Part shown: in pieces, positions 42,568 to 51,231 of the stretch
How the letters are laid out: every line of letters starts with the position of its first letter
Numbering within the stretch: position 1 is the stretch's first letter
From: CAWCUU01 sp963798855
GTDB taxonomy: Bacteria; Gemmatimonadota; Gemmatimonadetes; Longimicrobiales; RSA9
Length of the DNA stretch: 64,000 nucleotides
Reading direction: 5' to 3'
Assembly (NCBI GenBank): GCA_963798855.1
Contig: CAWCUU010000003.1
Coordinates: forward strand, 372,001 to 436,000
Position numbers and translations under genes: made by a program
Notes under the pieces: generated by a model
What the model was told of the DNA's origin: nothing
The model's input: only the letters and a program-made list of their open reading frames with translations
Databases searched by the model: none

Positions 42568-45500
42568 TCAGGTCTGGGGGGAGGGGCGGGTGGCGCGCTC
42601 GAGGAATCCTTCGCGGATGAGATCGACGAGCTGGCCGCGCGAGGTGACGCCGACCTTCCGAAAGATGTTCGCCACGTGCGTGGTGACGGTGCGCGGCGAG
42701 ACGTCGAGCTCCCGAGCTATGGCCTTGTTGGAGAGCCGTCGGCCGACGAGGCGGGCCACCTCCACCTCGCGCGCAGTGAGGCTGCCGGCGCCGGCGCGCC
42801 CGGAGCGGCGCGGCGGGCGGGCGCCGAGCTCGCGGAACTGCTCGCGCACCTTGTCGAGCTCGCGGCGCGCGCCGAGGCGCAGCAGCACGTCGTGGACGCG
42901 GCGCAGCTCGCGGACGGCGCCTTCCCTGTCCCCCAGCTCTGCCAGGCGACCGGCGAGCTGACGACGGAGGCGGGTCGCGTCCGGCAGGTGCGGCACGGCC
43001 TCCAGCCGTTCGACGGCGGCGCGAAGCAGCACGGCGCCCTTCTCGCTGTCGCCGCCGAGCCACGCGACGATGGCCTCACAGGCGTCGGCCCAGGCGAGGC
43101 CGAGCTCGTGGTTGAAACGCTCGGACTCCGCACGCAGCCGCGCCCCGGTCGCCGCAGCTCCGCGCAGGTCGCGGAGGTAGACGTAGGACTCGGCGATGAT
43201 CGGCAGCAGCCGGTGGATCGCCCACGCGGCGTAGCCGCTGGAATCCGCGATCCGCAGCCCGTTCTCGCCGACGCGGATCGCCTCGCGGTATTCGCCCCGC
43301 GCGCACAGGAGCCCCGCGCGGCCGATGTGCGCCGGGACGATCGAGTGGATTCCGCGACCGACGACTTCTTCGGCTTCGGACCGGCGATCCGCCGCCGGCG
43401 CCGTCCCGTTCAGCTGATTGCAGCCGGCCAGCTCCCACGCCTCATCGATGCACGTTTCGGCCGCATCCATCTCGTCGCGGCCGACGTGGATCAGCCCCGT
43501 CCACACCAGCAGCCGCGGAAGCAGGGAGCGCTGGTTCAGAGCGCGGGCAACCTCGAGCGCCTCCCGCGCCTGCGCCAGGCCGGACTCCCAGTCGCCGCGA
43601 ACCGAGGAGAGCTCGACCGCGATTTCCGCGGTGAGCAGCCTCAGCAGGGGCGAGTGCAGCTCCTCGGCGATGCGCTCCGCGGCCGCAAGGTGCTCGGCCA
43701 GCGCGGCGGTGTCGCCGGTGAGGCCACTGAACGCCGCCAGCGCGCGCTGCACGGAGAAAACCAGCGACGGATCCCCGGTCTCCTCCGCGTGACGGGCGGC
43801 GATGTCTCCGTGCTCGCGAGCCAGCCTCGCCGGTCCCGTCCAGGTGTAGAGCAGAAGGAATCCTCGATGCACTCGCGCGCGCAGCGCGGCGCCGGCACCC
43901 GCGGGTAGCAGGTCCAGCGCGGCCTGGAGGGCGACCCGCGAGTCGTCCGGGCGACCGAGCTCCTGCAACACGGTCGCACGCATGACATGAACGCGGATGG
44001 CGGGCTCGGGCAGACCGGCCGAGCGCCGCAGGGCTTCGTCGAGAACACCGAGCGCCTCGCGCTGCCGGCCGGCGGAGAGCAGCGCGAGCGCGATGCGTCG
44101 CTCCGCGGCCATCGCGGCGGCCGGATCACGACTCTCGACGGCCTCATCGCGCAACTCTTCCCAGAGCTCACGCGCCTCGTCGAGATGTCCCAGCCGCTGC
44201 AGCGCGTGGGCCAGCTCCGGGCGCAGCTCGCCGACCCCTTCGGCGTCCTTGCCGCCGACGCGCAGCGCGGCCTGCAGGTAGTCCACCGCTTCACGGTCCG
44301 CGTTGCGGGCGACAGCGTGTCGTCCGGCCGCGGCGAGGTATCGCGCGGCCTTTTCGCCGTGGCCCGCGAGACCGCCTCCGCCGTGGGTGAAATGATAGGC
44401 GAGCTCGTCGGCGTGGCGCTCCGCGGCATCGCCCCAGAACCGCTCGAGGGACTCGGCAACCGTCCGATGCAGGATCCTCGCACGCGCCAGGCCCAGTCCC
44501 GCATAGACGGTGTCCTGCACGAGCGGGTGCACGAAGTCGTACGCGATCGCGCTGCCTTCGAGCCGCTCCTCCAGGACGTGCTCCTCGACCAGCTCCTCGA
44601 CGGCCGACAGCAGGTCGGACTCATCGAGCGCCGCGACGAGCAGCAGCACGTCGAAGGTGATGTGCGCGCCGATCACGCACGCCAGCTCGGCGACGGAGCG
44701 GGCGTCCGGCGTGAGCCGGCCGGTCCGATCGCTGACGGCCTCGCGGATCGACCGCGGCGGGGTCAGCTCGCGGAACGCGCGTGCCGTCCAGCCCGCTCCC
44801 GCCGCCCGTAGCCCACCCGACCGCAGAAGCTCCTTCAGCGTCTCGATGAGGAAGAACGGATTGCCGCGCGTCCAGCCATGGAGCAACGCGGCCAGCTCCC
44901 CGGCGCTTTCGGCGGCCGCGCCCGACCCGAGAGCTGCATCGACCAGCGCCGCGGTCTCTTCCAGCCCGAGCGCCCCGAGCTCGTCGACTCGCCCGGCGGC
45001 CGCCGTGACCACCAAACGCTCCAGGTCTCGTAGCGATCGGTTCGTGCGCTCGCCCTCCGTTCGGCAGGTACCCAGCAGCACGACCCGATCCGAACGCGTC
45101 TGACGGGCCGAGAAATGCAGCAGCTCGAGCGACGAGGCATCCGCCCACTGCAAATCCTCGAGCACGATGATCAGGGGACGCAACGACGCGAGCCGCTTCA
45201 GGAACTGCGCGAAGTTCCAGAGCATTCGCTGGCGCAGCTCGACCGGGTCGTCGCCCGCCGCGGTCGCGTGCGAGGCGGCCGGCAGCGACGGGAGGATCTG
45301 CGCGAGCTCGGGAGCGCCGCGGGTCAATGCGGTCACAGCCGTGGTCTCCAGCTCGGCGAGAAGCGGCCGGAGCGCATCACTGAATAGCGCATACGGCACG
45401 CCGGTTTCGACTGGATACGCGCGACCCGTTGCAACCGTGAACCCGCGCCTGCGCGCCTCGTCCTCCGCGTAGCGCGCCAGTCGCGTCTTGCCGACGCCCG

Positions 45501-45630
45501 CCTCGCCGCGCAGCAGCAGCGTGGTGCCGACGCCGTCGTCGGCCGCCGCGAGAACGGAGCGCACGACCTCGAGCTCGACCGTGCGGCCGACCAGAGGAAG
45601 GTCTCCGAACCCGGCTACCGAGCTCATCAT
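42568..45630 (-). CDS. Large ATP-binding LuxR (LAL) family regulator
   Basis: 1020 residues from the ATG at 45630 (ATGATG; no clear ribosome-binding site, and upstream in-frame sequence is basic and low-complexity). AAA/STAND-type ATPase: Walker A GEAGVGKT (42-49), Walker B LIIVLEDLQWAD and sensor region VVLLGTCRTEGERT. A long TPR-like helical middle spans about 430-930. The C-terminal LuxR HTH carries LTAREVEVARLVGRRLSNKA and SPRTVTTHVANIFRKVGV. These are signal-responsive transcription activators. Divergent from the Gfo/Idh gene, whose promoter it may control. Confidence 0.93.
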   Translation of the reverse strand: MMSSVAGFGDLPLVGRTVELEVVRSVLAAADDGVGTTLLLRGEAGVGKTRLARYAEDEARRRGFTVATGRAYPVETGVPYALFSDALRPLLAELETTAVTALTRGAPELAQILPSLPAASHATAAGDDPVELRQRMLWNFAQFLKRLASLRPLIIVLEDLQWADASSLELLHFSARQTRSDRVVLLGTCRTEGERTNRSLRDLERLVVTAAAGRVDELGALGLEETAALVDAALGSGAAAESAGELAALLHGWTRGNPFFLIETLKELLRSGGLRAAGAGWTARAFRELTPPRSIREAVSDRTGRLTPDARSVAELACVIGAHITFDVLLLVAALDESDLLSAVEELVEEHVLEERLEGSAIAYDFVHPLVQDTVYAGLGLARARILHRTVAESLERFWGDAAERHADELAYHFTHGGGGLAGHGEKAARYLAAAGRHAVARNADREAVDYLQAALRVGGKDAEGVGELRPELAHALQRLGHLDEARELWEELRDEAVESRDPAAAMAAERRIALALLSAGRQREALGVLDEALRRSAGLPEPAIRVHVMRATVLQELGRPDDSRVALQAALDLLPAGAGAALRARVHRGFLLLYTWTGPARLAREHGDIAARHAEETGDPSLVFSVQRALAAFSGLTGDTAALAEHLAAAERIAEELHSPLLRLLTAEIAVELSSVRGDWESGLAQAREALEVARALNQRSLLPRLLVWTGLIHVGRDEMDAAETCIDEAWELAGCNQLNGTAPAADRRSEAEEVVGRGIHSIVPAHIGRAGLLCARGEYREAIRVGENGLRIADSSGYAAWAIHRLLPIIAESYVYLRDLRGAAATGARLRAESERFNHELGLAWADACEAIVAWLGGDSEKGAVLLRAAVERLEAVPHLPDATRLRRQLAGRLAELGDREGAVRELRRVHDVLLRLGARRELDKVREQFRELGARPPRRSGRAGAGSLTAREVEVARLVGRRLSNKAIARELDVSPRTVTTHVANIFRKVGVTSRGQLVDLIREGFLERATRPSPQT

Positions 45631-46126
45631 GCGCCGTCGTCGTTGGAAGAAGGCGATCGCGCGGCCGCTCGATCGCCCGATGACGTCGGCCCGAGTCGAT
45701 GCGGGCGGGCCCGCATCTTCAGGAGCGAGCGCAGGAGCAGTCGGAAACGGCCATCGTGCGCGCGGGAGAGATCGACGGCGTCCCTTCCCACGTCCACGCT
45801 CGGATCGGGTCTGACAGGGTCCTTCATGCGGCCTCCGGCTGGGTATCGCAACCCAGAATGCAGCGAGCCGGAGCGCGGTGTGATTGCAGCGACTACGTAG
45901 CCTTCGCTTCAATATTGCGTAGTCGGGGCGGGCAGAGAAGGTACACCCTAATCTCGCGGTGGGCGGAAGGGCGATCCAGTCCTATTTCGTTGCCGATCGT
46001 GATCTGCCGTGGTGGTGGCTCGGCACATCGATGGTCGCGACTACGTTCGCCGCGTGACACACCGCTCGTCGGCCTCGATCCTGCACCGGCGGGAGATGAC
46101 GCTCATCCCGAACTCGGAGGCGTCGC
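45631..46126. other. Divergent promoter region with three CGACTACG motifs
   Basis: 496 bases without a supported gene. Two copies of CGACTACG form an inverted pair (45890-45897 and CGTAGTCG 45918-45925, 20-base spacer); a third direct copy lies at 46038-46045. Likely binding sites for the adjacent LuxR regulator or another factor. Small open frames here look like antisense leftovers of the regulator's basic N-terminal extension. Confidence 0.45.
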
Positions 46127-47551
46127 ATGACGACCACCGGAGGCCCCGGGCGGGGCAGCGCCCCGGGCGCGTTCGCCGCGCTGCCAAGTCACCCGCGCCG
46201 ACGAGTGGACCCACCCGGCGGCCACTGGGAGGCGAGTGGTCCGCGGCGACGCGCTGTCGTGATCGGCGCCGGCGCGCGCGGGAACCTCGTCTTCGCGGAG
46301 CTGATGACGACGCGCGAGACCGGCTGGCACGTGGCCGGCGTCGTCGAACCGGATGAGGGCCGCCGCGAGGCGTTCCGACGCCGCCACGCGCTGCCGCCGG
46401 AGCGCGCGTTCGCGGACATCGAAGAGCTGCTCGCCGGCGAGCGGATCGGCGACGTCGCCTTCATCTGCACGCCGGACCCGACCCACTACGCGCTGTGCGC
46501 CGCCGTCTCCCGCGCCGGCTACGACGTCCTGCTGGAGAAGCCGATCGCGACGTCGCTGGCCGACTGCCTCGCCCTGTTCGACGTGGAGCGGACGCAGCAG
46601 AACCGAATCTTCGTCGCGCACGTGCTGCGCTACTCGCCGTTCTTCCGCTCGATCCGGGAGCTGATCCGCTCGCGCCGGTACGGCCGCGTGCGCTCGCTGC
46701 AGCTCACGGAGATGATCGGACACTGGCACTTCGCGCACAGCTACGTGCGGGGGAACTGGCGGCGTCGCGAGGACTCGGCGCCCATCGTGCTGACGAAGAG
46801 CTCACACGACCTCGACATCATCGCCTGGCTACTCGCAGACGAGCGCGTTGACCGCGTCTCCTCCACCGGCTCGCTCGCCTACTTCCGCGCAGAGCTGGCG
46901 CCGGAGGGCTCGACGGAGCGCTGCGTCGACTGTCCGCTGCAGCGGACCTGCCTCTACAGCGCGACCGAGCTCTACGTCACCGACCGCCGCGGCTGGCCGT
47001 ACGACACCGTCGCACCCGTGCCGAACACGGTCGAAGCGAGGCGCGCTGCGATCGAGAGCGGACCGTACGGTCGGTGTGTCTGGCGCTGCGACAACGACGT
47101 GTGCGACAACCAGGAGGTCACGCTGCACTTCGAGTCCGGCATCCACGCCACGTTCGGGCTGTACGCGCACACGGCCGACGTGACGCGCCGCATCACGGTG
47201 CTGCTCGACGAGGCCGAGATCACCGGCGACCTGCACCGCGGCAAGATCGTCGTCTCGCCGTTCACCGGCGAGCCGAACCTGCTGCGTCCGTTCTCCGTGC
47301 CGCTGCCCTCGACCGCGGCGGACCACCACGGCGGCGGTGACCTGGCGCTGCTGCGCACGCTCTACGAGCACCTGGAAAGCGGCGAGCACCGCGAGATCAT
47401 GACGTCGCTGGAGACCTCGCTGACGAGCCACGTGCTCGCGTTCCTTGCCGACCAGTCGAGGCTCGAGGGTGGCCGGCCCTTGCCGGTGCCGGCCGTCTTC
47501 GAAGGAGCCTCGGCCGGCGGCCCGGGAGAGCGCAGATCGGAGGAGCGATGA
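46127..47551 (+). CDS. Gfo/Idh/MocA family oxidoreductase with cysteine clusters
   Basis: 474 residues; ATG with CGGAGG upstream. Rossmann NAD(P)-binding motif in RAVVIGAGARGNLVFAEL, then CTPDPTHYALCAAVSRAGYD and the catalytic-type VLLEKPIATS. The C-terminal substrate domain has two cysteine groups, CVDCPLQRTC and CVWRCDNDVC, likely a metal or Fe-S site seen in a subset of this family. Substrates are sugars or inositol-like compounds; the specific one is unknown. Stop overlaps the next ATG (ATGA). Confidence 0.88.
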   Translation: MTTTGGPGRGSAPGAFAALPSHPRRRVDPPGGHWEASGPRRRAVVIGAGARGNLVFAELMTTRETGWHVAGVVEPDEGRREAFRRRHALPPERAFADIEELLAGERIGDVAFICTPDPTHYALCAAVSRAGYDVLLEKPIATSLADCLALFDVERTQQNRIFVAHVLRYSPFFRSIRELIRSRRYGRVRSLQLTEMIGHWHFAHSYVRGNWRRREDSAPIVLTKSSHDLDIIAWLLADERVDRVSSTGSLAYFRAELAPEGSTERCVDCPLQRTCLYSATELYVTDRRGWPYDTVAPVPNTVEARRAAIESGPYGRCVWRCDNDVCDNQEVTLHFESGIHATFGLYAHTADVTRRITVLLDEAEITGDLHRGKIVVSPFTGEPNLLRPFSVPLPSTAADHHGGGDLALLRTLYEHLESGEHREIMTSLETSLTSHVLAFLADQSRLEGGRPLPVPAVFEGASAGGPGERRSEER

Positions 47552-47820
47552 GCCTGACCCGTGAAGGGCTGCCGGTCCTGGCGACCGACCTCGACGGGAC
47601 CTTCGCCGCGGGAACGCCGGCCGCGCGGGCGCAGCTACAGGCCGAACCGGACGACATGGAGGGGGCGCTGGACGAGGCGCTCTCGCTCGAGCCGGGGGAG
47701 CGCACCGCCCGCATGCTCAAGCTGCGCGACCGCGTGCTTTCCTGGGATGTCCACCGCTGGGCGCACACCCTTCTGCGCGACGCCGAGCGCGCCGGCTTCG
47801 CCAGTCGGATGACCGGCTGA
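47548..47820 (+). CDS. Chimeric remnant: HAD-phosphatase start plus trehalose-6-phosphate-synthase end
   Basis: A 90-residue protein translationally coupled to the preceding oxidoreductase. Residues 6-19 (GLPVLATDLDGTFA) carry the HAD nucleophile motif DLDGT. After a short Ala-rich link, residues about 32-82 (PDDMEGALDEALSLEPGERT, LRDRVLSWDVHRWAHTLLRD) look like the extreme C terminus of a GT20 trehalose-6-phosphate synthase. The core of both enzymes is missing, and the order is opposite to that of synthase-phosphatase fusions. Best read as a deletion remnant that still keeps an open frame. Confidence 0.5.
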   Translation: MSLTREGLPVLATDLDGTFAAGTPAARAQLQAEPDDMEGALDEALSLEPGERTARMLKLRDRVLSWDVHRWAHTLLRDAERAGFASRMTG

Positions 47821-47916
47821 TCCGCGGGTGGATCCGCTGGATGGGCGGCGGGCGAAACCACGTTGCATATTGCGCGTATGGATGCTCGGAAGTTTCTCAG
47901 GTCATAGGAGGTTGTC

Positions 47917-48354
47917 GTGACGATCGACGACGAAGCCCCGGACGACGGCGGCACCGAGCAGCGGACGAAGCGCGATGCGCTTCGAGAACTCGAGGCCCGC
48001 CTGGACGCCGCGCTGGACGAGCTACGCCCGAAGCTCCGCCGGGCCATGGACGAGGTGGAAGCTCGCATGGACCAGGCGGTGAAGGAGGTACAGCCGAAGG
48101 TGCAGAACGCGATGCAGGACGTGAAGCCGCGGGTGGACCGCTTCCTCGCGGACGCGCAGCCGCGGATGGATCGCCTGCTCGAGAAGCTGCAGGCGAAGAT
48201 CGCCGATCTGCGCCGGGAGATGGAGACGCGTGCGGCGAGCGCGTCGGCTCGAGCGGAGAGCGCGGGTCAGCCGGACGGGCCGCAGGGTCCTCCGGCGGAG
48301 CTGCCGCCGGCGACCGACCTGCCGCCGGTGGGCGAGCAGGAGCCGCTGGGCTGA
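47917..48354 (+). CDS. Helical protein with 11-residue repeats (apolipoprotein-like)
   Basis: 145 residues, GTG start after AGGAGGTT. From about residue 36 six tandem 11-mers can be laid out: ELRPKLRRAMD, EVEARMDQAVK, EVQPKVQNAMQ, DVKPRVDRFLA, DAQPRMDRLLE, KLQAKIADLRR, many with Pro at position 4. Such repeats make amphipathic alpha-11/3 helices that bind lipid surfaces or polymers. The Pro/Glu/Ala-rich tail is probably disordered. No signal peptide, so cytoplasmic. Function unknown. Confidence 0.65.
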   Translation: MTIDDEAPDDGGTEQRTKRDALRELEARLDAALDELRPKLRRAMDEVEARMDQAVKEVQPKVQNAMQDVKPRVDRFLADAQPRMDRLLEKLQAKIADLRREMETRAASASARAESAGQPDGPQGPPAELPPATDLPPVGEQEPLG

Positions 48355-48374
48355 AGCACGCCGCGCCCCGGCCG

Positions 48375-49793
48375 TCAGCGGTACGGCTGGACGGGGACGG
48401 CGGGCGGATCGGGGGGCAGTAGCCTGCCCTCGACGCTCCGGAGGAGGGCGGTGGGGTCGTAGACCTCGCCGCCCTTCACCACGTGCAGGATCGAGCGCGT
48501 CCGCGCGATGTCGCGGAGCGGATCGCCCCTCAGGACGACCAGGTCGCCCCACTTGCCCACCTCGAGAGAGCCGAGGCGATCGGAAACACCGAGAGCGGCC
48601 GCCGCGTTGATCGTGGCCGCGCGGAGCACGGCGGCGGGCGGGATCCCCGCGAGCACGAGCGCCTGCATCTCGCGGTGGATCGAAAAACCGGAGAGGAACT
48701 CTCCCCAGCTCGGGTGGTCGGTTCCGACGACGATGAGGCCCGCCCCGCCTGCCCGATAGAACGCCTCGACCGTCTTCAGCTTCGCGCGGTAGATCCGCTC
48801 GAACTGCGTGTTCACGGGGCGAGGAAGCGTCGCCTCGAGCGAGTCGCGGACCCATGGCGCGAGGAAGCGCATCTCGTCGGTCCACTTCGTGAAGGCGCGC
48901 GGATCGCGCTCCCCGTAGTAGCCGTAGGCGGTGAGCGTGGGATCGAAGTAGACCCGGTGCTGCAGATAGAGCCGGACGATCGCGTCGAAGCCCGGTGAAG
49001 CCGGCGAGAAGTTGACGAGCGACGAGTAGGCGGAGGAGTCGGCCGCGAAGTCGTCGCCCCCGAGGAAGTGCTCGACACGGTCGATGCCCATGCGAATTGC
49101 ATCGCGCGGGTTGACGGTGTTGCGCCAGCCGGAGTCGAGGTGCGCGGTCACGGTCAGGCCGTGCCGGTGAGCGCAGCGGATCAGTGCGCGAAGCGACGCT
49201 GGATCGATCCGCTTGGCCTTGAAGCCCGCTACGCCCTCTGCAGCCCAGTGGTCCACCTCCGCGCAGATCGAGTCCGCCGTCATCGCCTGCCGATTCCACC
49301 CCGGCCGCGCCGCGCCGAAGTAGGGTCCGGAGCGCCAGACTCGGGGTCCGGCTCGACGGCCGGCCTCGATGTCCAGTCGCAGCCGCCGCATCCGGTCGGG
49401 GTTCATCTCTCCGGCCGGGAAGGTCGATGTGACGCCGTTCGCGAGGTACACGACGGGGTTCACGACGGTCTCATCGGCGCGGTCGCGGCCGAGCAGCTCC
49501 ATCCCGTAATGGGCATGCAGGTCGAAGAAGCCCGGGACGATGTAGTCGTCGGTACCGAGCTCGATCGCGCGGAGGGGCTGCGAGCTGTCGCGCGGCGCCG
49601 CGACGGCGGCGGCGTCCAGCGCGTAGATCCGGCCCCGCCGCACCAGGATCGCCTCGTTCGGGACCATGCTTCGGCCGTCGAAGCGCTGTCCGCCGCGCAA
49701 CAGCAGATCCTGGCCCCGTGCCGGCACCGCCCCGAGACTGGCGGCGACGGCGACGATGCACAGGCTCCGGAGTCGCGACACGATCGAGCGCAT
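48375..49793 (-). CDS. Secreted amidohydrolase (imidazolonepropionase-like)
   Basis: 472 residues from the ATG at 49793, with a signal peptide (LCIVAVAASLGAVPARGQ). Metal-dependent amidohydrolase motifs: VPGFFDLHAHYG (HxH), GVAGFKAKRID (Lys), LTVTAHLDSG (His), DRVEHFLGG (His) and VVGTDHPSWG (Asp), plus the C-terminal composite beta domain (LEVGKWGDLVVLRGDPL). Members hydrolyse cyclic amides, Xaa-Pro dipeptides or similar. The export signal fits the many secreted hydrolases of this genome. Substrate unknown. Confidence 0.9.
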   Translation of the reverse strand: MRSIVSRLRSLCIVAVAASLGAVPARGQDLLLRGGQRFDGRSMVPNEAILVRRGRIYALDAAAVAAPRDSSQPLRAIELGTDDYIVPGFFDLHAHYGMELLGRDRADETVVNPVVYLANGVTSTFPAGEMNPDRMRRLRLDIEAGRRAGPRVWRSGPYFGAARPGWNRQAMTADSICAEVDHWAAEGVAGFKAKRIDPASLRALIRCAHRHGLTVTAHLDSGWRNTVNPRDAIRMGIDRVEHFLGGDDFAADSSAYSSLVNFSPASPGFDAIVRLYLQHRVYFDPTLTAYGYYGERDPRAFTKWTDEMRFLAPWVRDSLEATLPRPVNTQFERIYRAKLKTVEAFYRAGGAGLIVVGTDHPSWGEFLSGFSIHREMQALVLAGIPPAAVLRAATINAAAALGVSDRLGSLEVGKWGDLVVLRGDPLRDIARTRSILHVVKGGEVYDPTALLRSVEGRLLPPDPPAVPVQPYR

Positions 49794-49921
49794 TGCAGCG
49801 ATCCTCGTTGGCAGGTAGCGGATCGACGGAGCCCGGAAGATGCCGCGGCGGGTCGAGTGCGGCAACGCACGTGCATGGCACCGGGGCGGCCGCGGAACGC
49901 TTGCTGCGACCGGGCTCCGTC

Positions 49922-51115
49922 ATGCGCATCCTCTCGCTCCTGTCGGTGGCCGCGCTCGCGCTCATAGCGGCATGCGAGCGGAGGTCCGACCACGTGCCCC
50001 GAGCCGCGGTCGGTTGTCGCCGCACCGTGGGCCCGCCGCCGACACCGCCAGCGGCACGCTCCCCGGCCGCCCCCATTTCGGCGCCGACGGTAACCTGGCG
50101 TTTCGCCGCGGCGGCCCGCGACCGACCATTCCTCGATGCCTGGTGCGCCGCGGTCGGTCCGGCCGTGGTGTACGCGCCGGCGCGGTCGCCCGCGCAGCCG
50201 CCCGCGCGATCGAGCAGGTCCGTGGAGGAATCTTCTCCGGTGGCCGGACCCGCGCAGCCCCCGCGCCTGCTCGTCGCGACCTGGAACGTCGGGATCGGCC
50301 GAGGCTCGCTACAGCGAATGATCGCCGAGCTGCGCTCCGGCCGCCTGGCCGGCGCCCCCGCGACGGACTTCGTCCTGCTGCTGCAGGAGGCGGCGAGGCG
50401 CAGCGCAGACGTGCCGCCGACGGACTCCGTTCCCGGCCAGGCGCGTTGGGCGGGCCGGGCGGGCGGCGGGCGACGCGAGAACATCGTGCGGGTCGCCCGC
50501 TCGCTCGGCCTGCACCTCGTCTACGTCCCGTCGATGCGCAGCGGCAGGGTGCAGCGATGGCCGTACGCGGAGGACCGCGGGGTAGCGATCGTCTCTACGC
50601 GTCCGCTGCTCGAACCGGTAGCCGTCGAGCTCCCGGCCGGCATCCAGCGTCGCGTGTCCCTGATCGCCCGAGTGGACGTGGGCGCGGCGGCGCCGATCCG
50701 GATCGCGAGCGCGCACCTGGACAACGGATCGTTCGCGCACCCGCTGGGCAGCCTGGGCCCCGTACGCGAGCGCGAAGCGCGCGGCCTCGCCGCAGCCCTG
50801 CCCCGGCGGGGTGCCCTCCTGCTCGGCGGTGATCTGAACACCTGGTTCCGCGGGCCGCACGAGGCGGCTTATCGCATCCTCCACCGGGCGCTGCCGCGGC
50901 CGACGGTGCCCGACGATCACTGGACCGCGCAGCGGCTCGGGATCGGGCGCAAGCTCGACTACCTGCTCTTCCGCCCCTCCGATGGCTGGCGACTGCTCTC
51001 CGAGCCGCGCACGGCCGCCTCCTATGGCTCCGATCATCGCGTGGTGTATGCCTGGCTCTCGCCTCCGCCGGCGCAGCTACCGGCCGGCCCTCGCGGCGCC
51101 GGCATCGAACCCTGA
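49922..51115 (+). CDS. Endonuclease/exonuclease/phosphatase-family lipoprotein
   Basis: 397 residues from the ATG at 49922. Lipoprotein signal MRILSLLSVAALALIAACER, then a Pro/Ala-rich linker of about 90 residues. EEP catalytic core: LLVATWNVGIGRGS, DFVLLLQEAARRS, IASAHLDNGSF, LLLGGDLNTWFRG and the terminal GSDHRVVYAWL. A second, unrelated-looking EEP lipoprotein lies at 21284-22414. Likely a surface or periplasmic nuclease or phosphodiesterase. It sits just upstream of the DUF4956/PPK1 operon, with a 116-base gap. Confidence 0.85.
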   Translation: MRILSLLSVAALALIAACERRSDHVPRAAVGCRRTVGPPPTPPAARSPAAPISAPTVTWRFAAAARDRPFLDAWCAAVGPAVVYAPARSPAQPPARSSRSVEESSPVAGPAQPPRLLVATWNVGIGRGSLQRMIAELRSGRLAGAPATDFVLLLQEAARRSADVPPTDSVPGQARWAGRAGGGRRENIVRVARSLGLHLVYVPSMRSGRVQRWPYAEDRGVAIVSTRPLLEPVAVELPAGIQRRVSLIARVDVGAAAPIRIASAHLDNGSFAHPLGSLGPVREREARGLAAALPRRGALLLGGDLNTWFRGPHEAAYRILHRALPRPTVPDDHWTAQRLGIGRKLDYLLFRPSDGWRLLSEPRTAASYGSDHRVVYAWLSPPPAQLPAGPRGAGIEP

Positions 51116-51231
51116 AGCGGCGCGGTTGCCGATTCGCTTGACAGGCGTTCGCGGCGCCGTTGCGCGCTTTCCGGGCGGTGCACGCTTCTTGCGCCCTGCG
51201 GGAGCGGTGGAAGTCCTTCGGAGCAGAGGAG

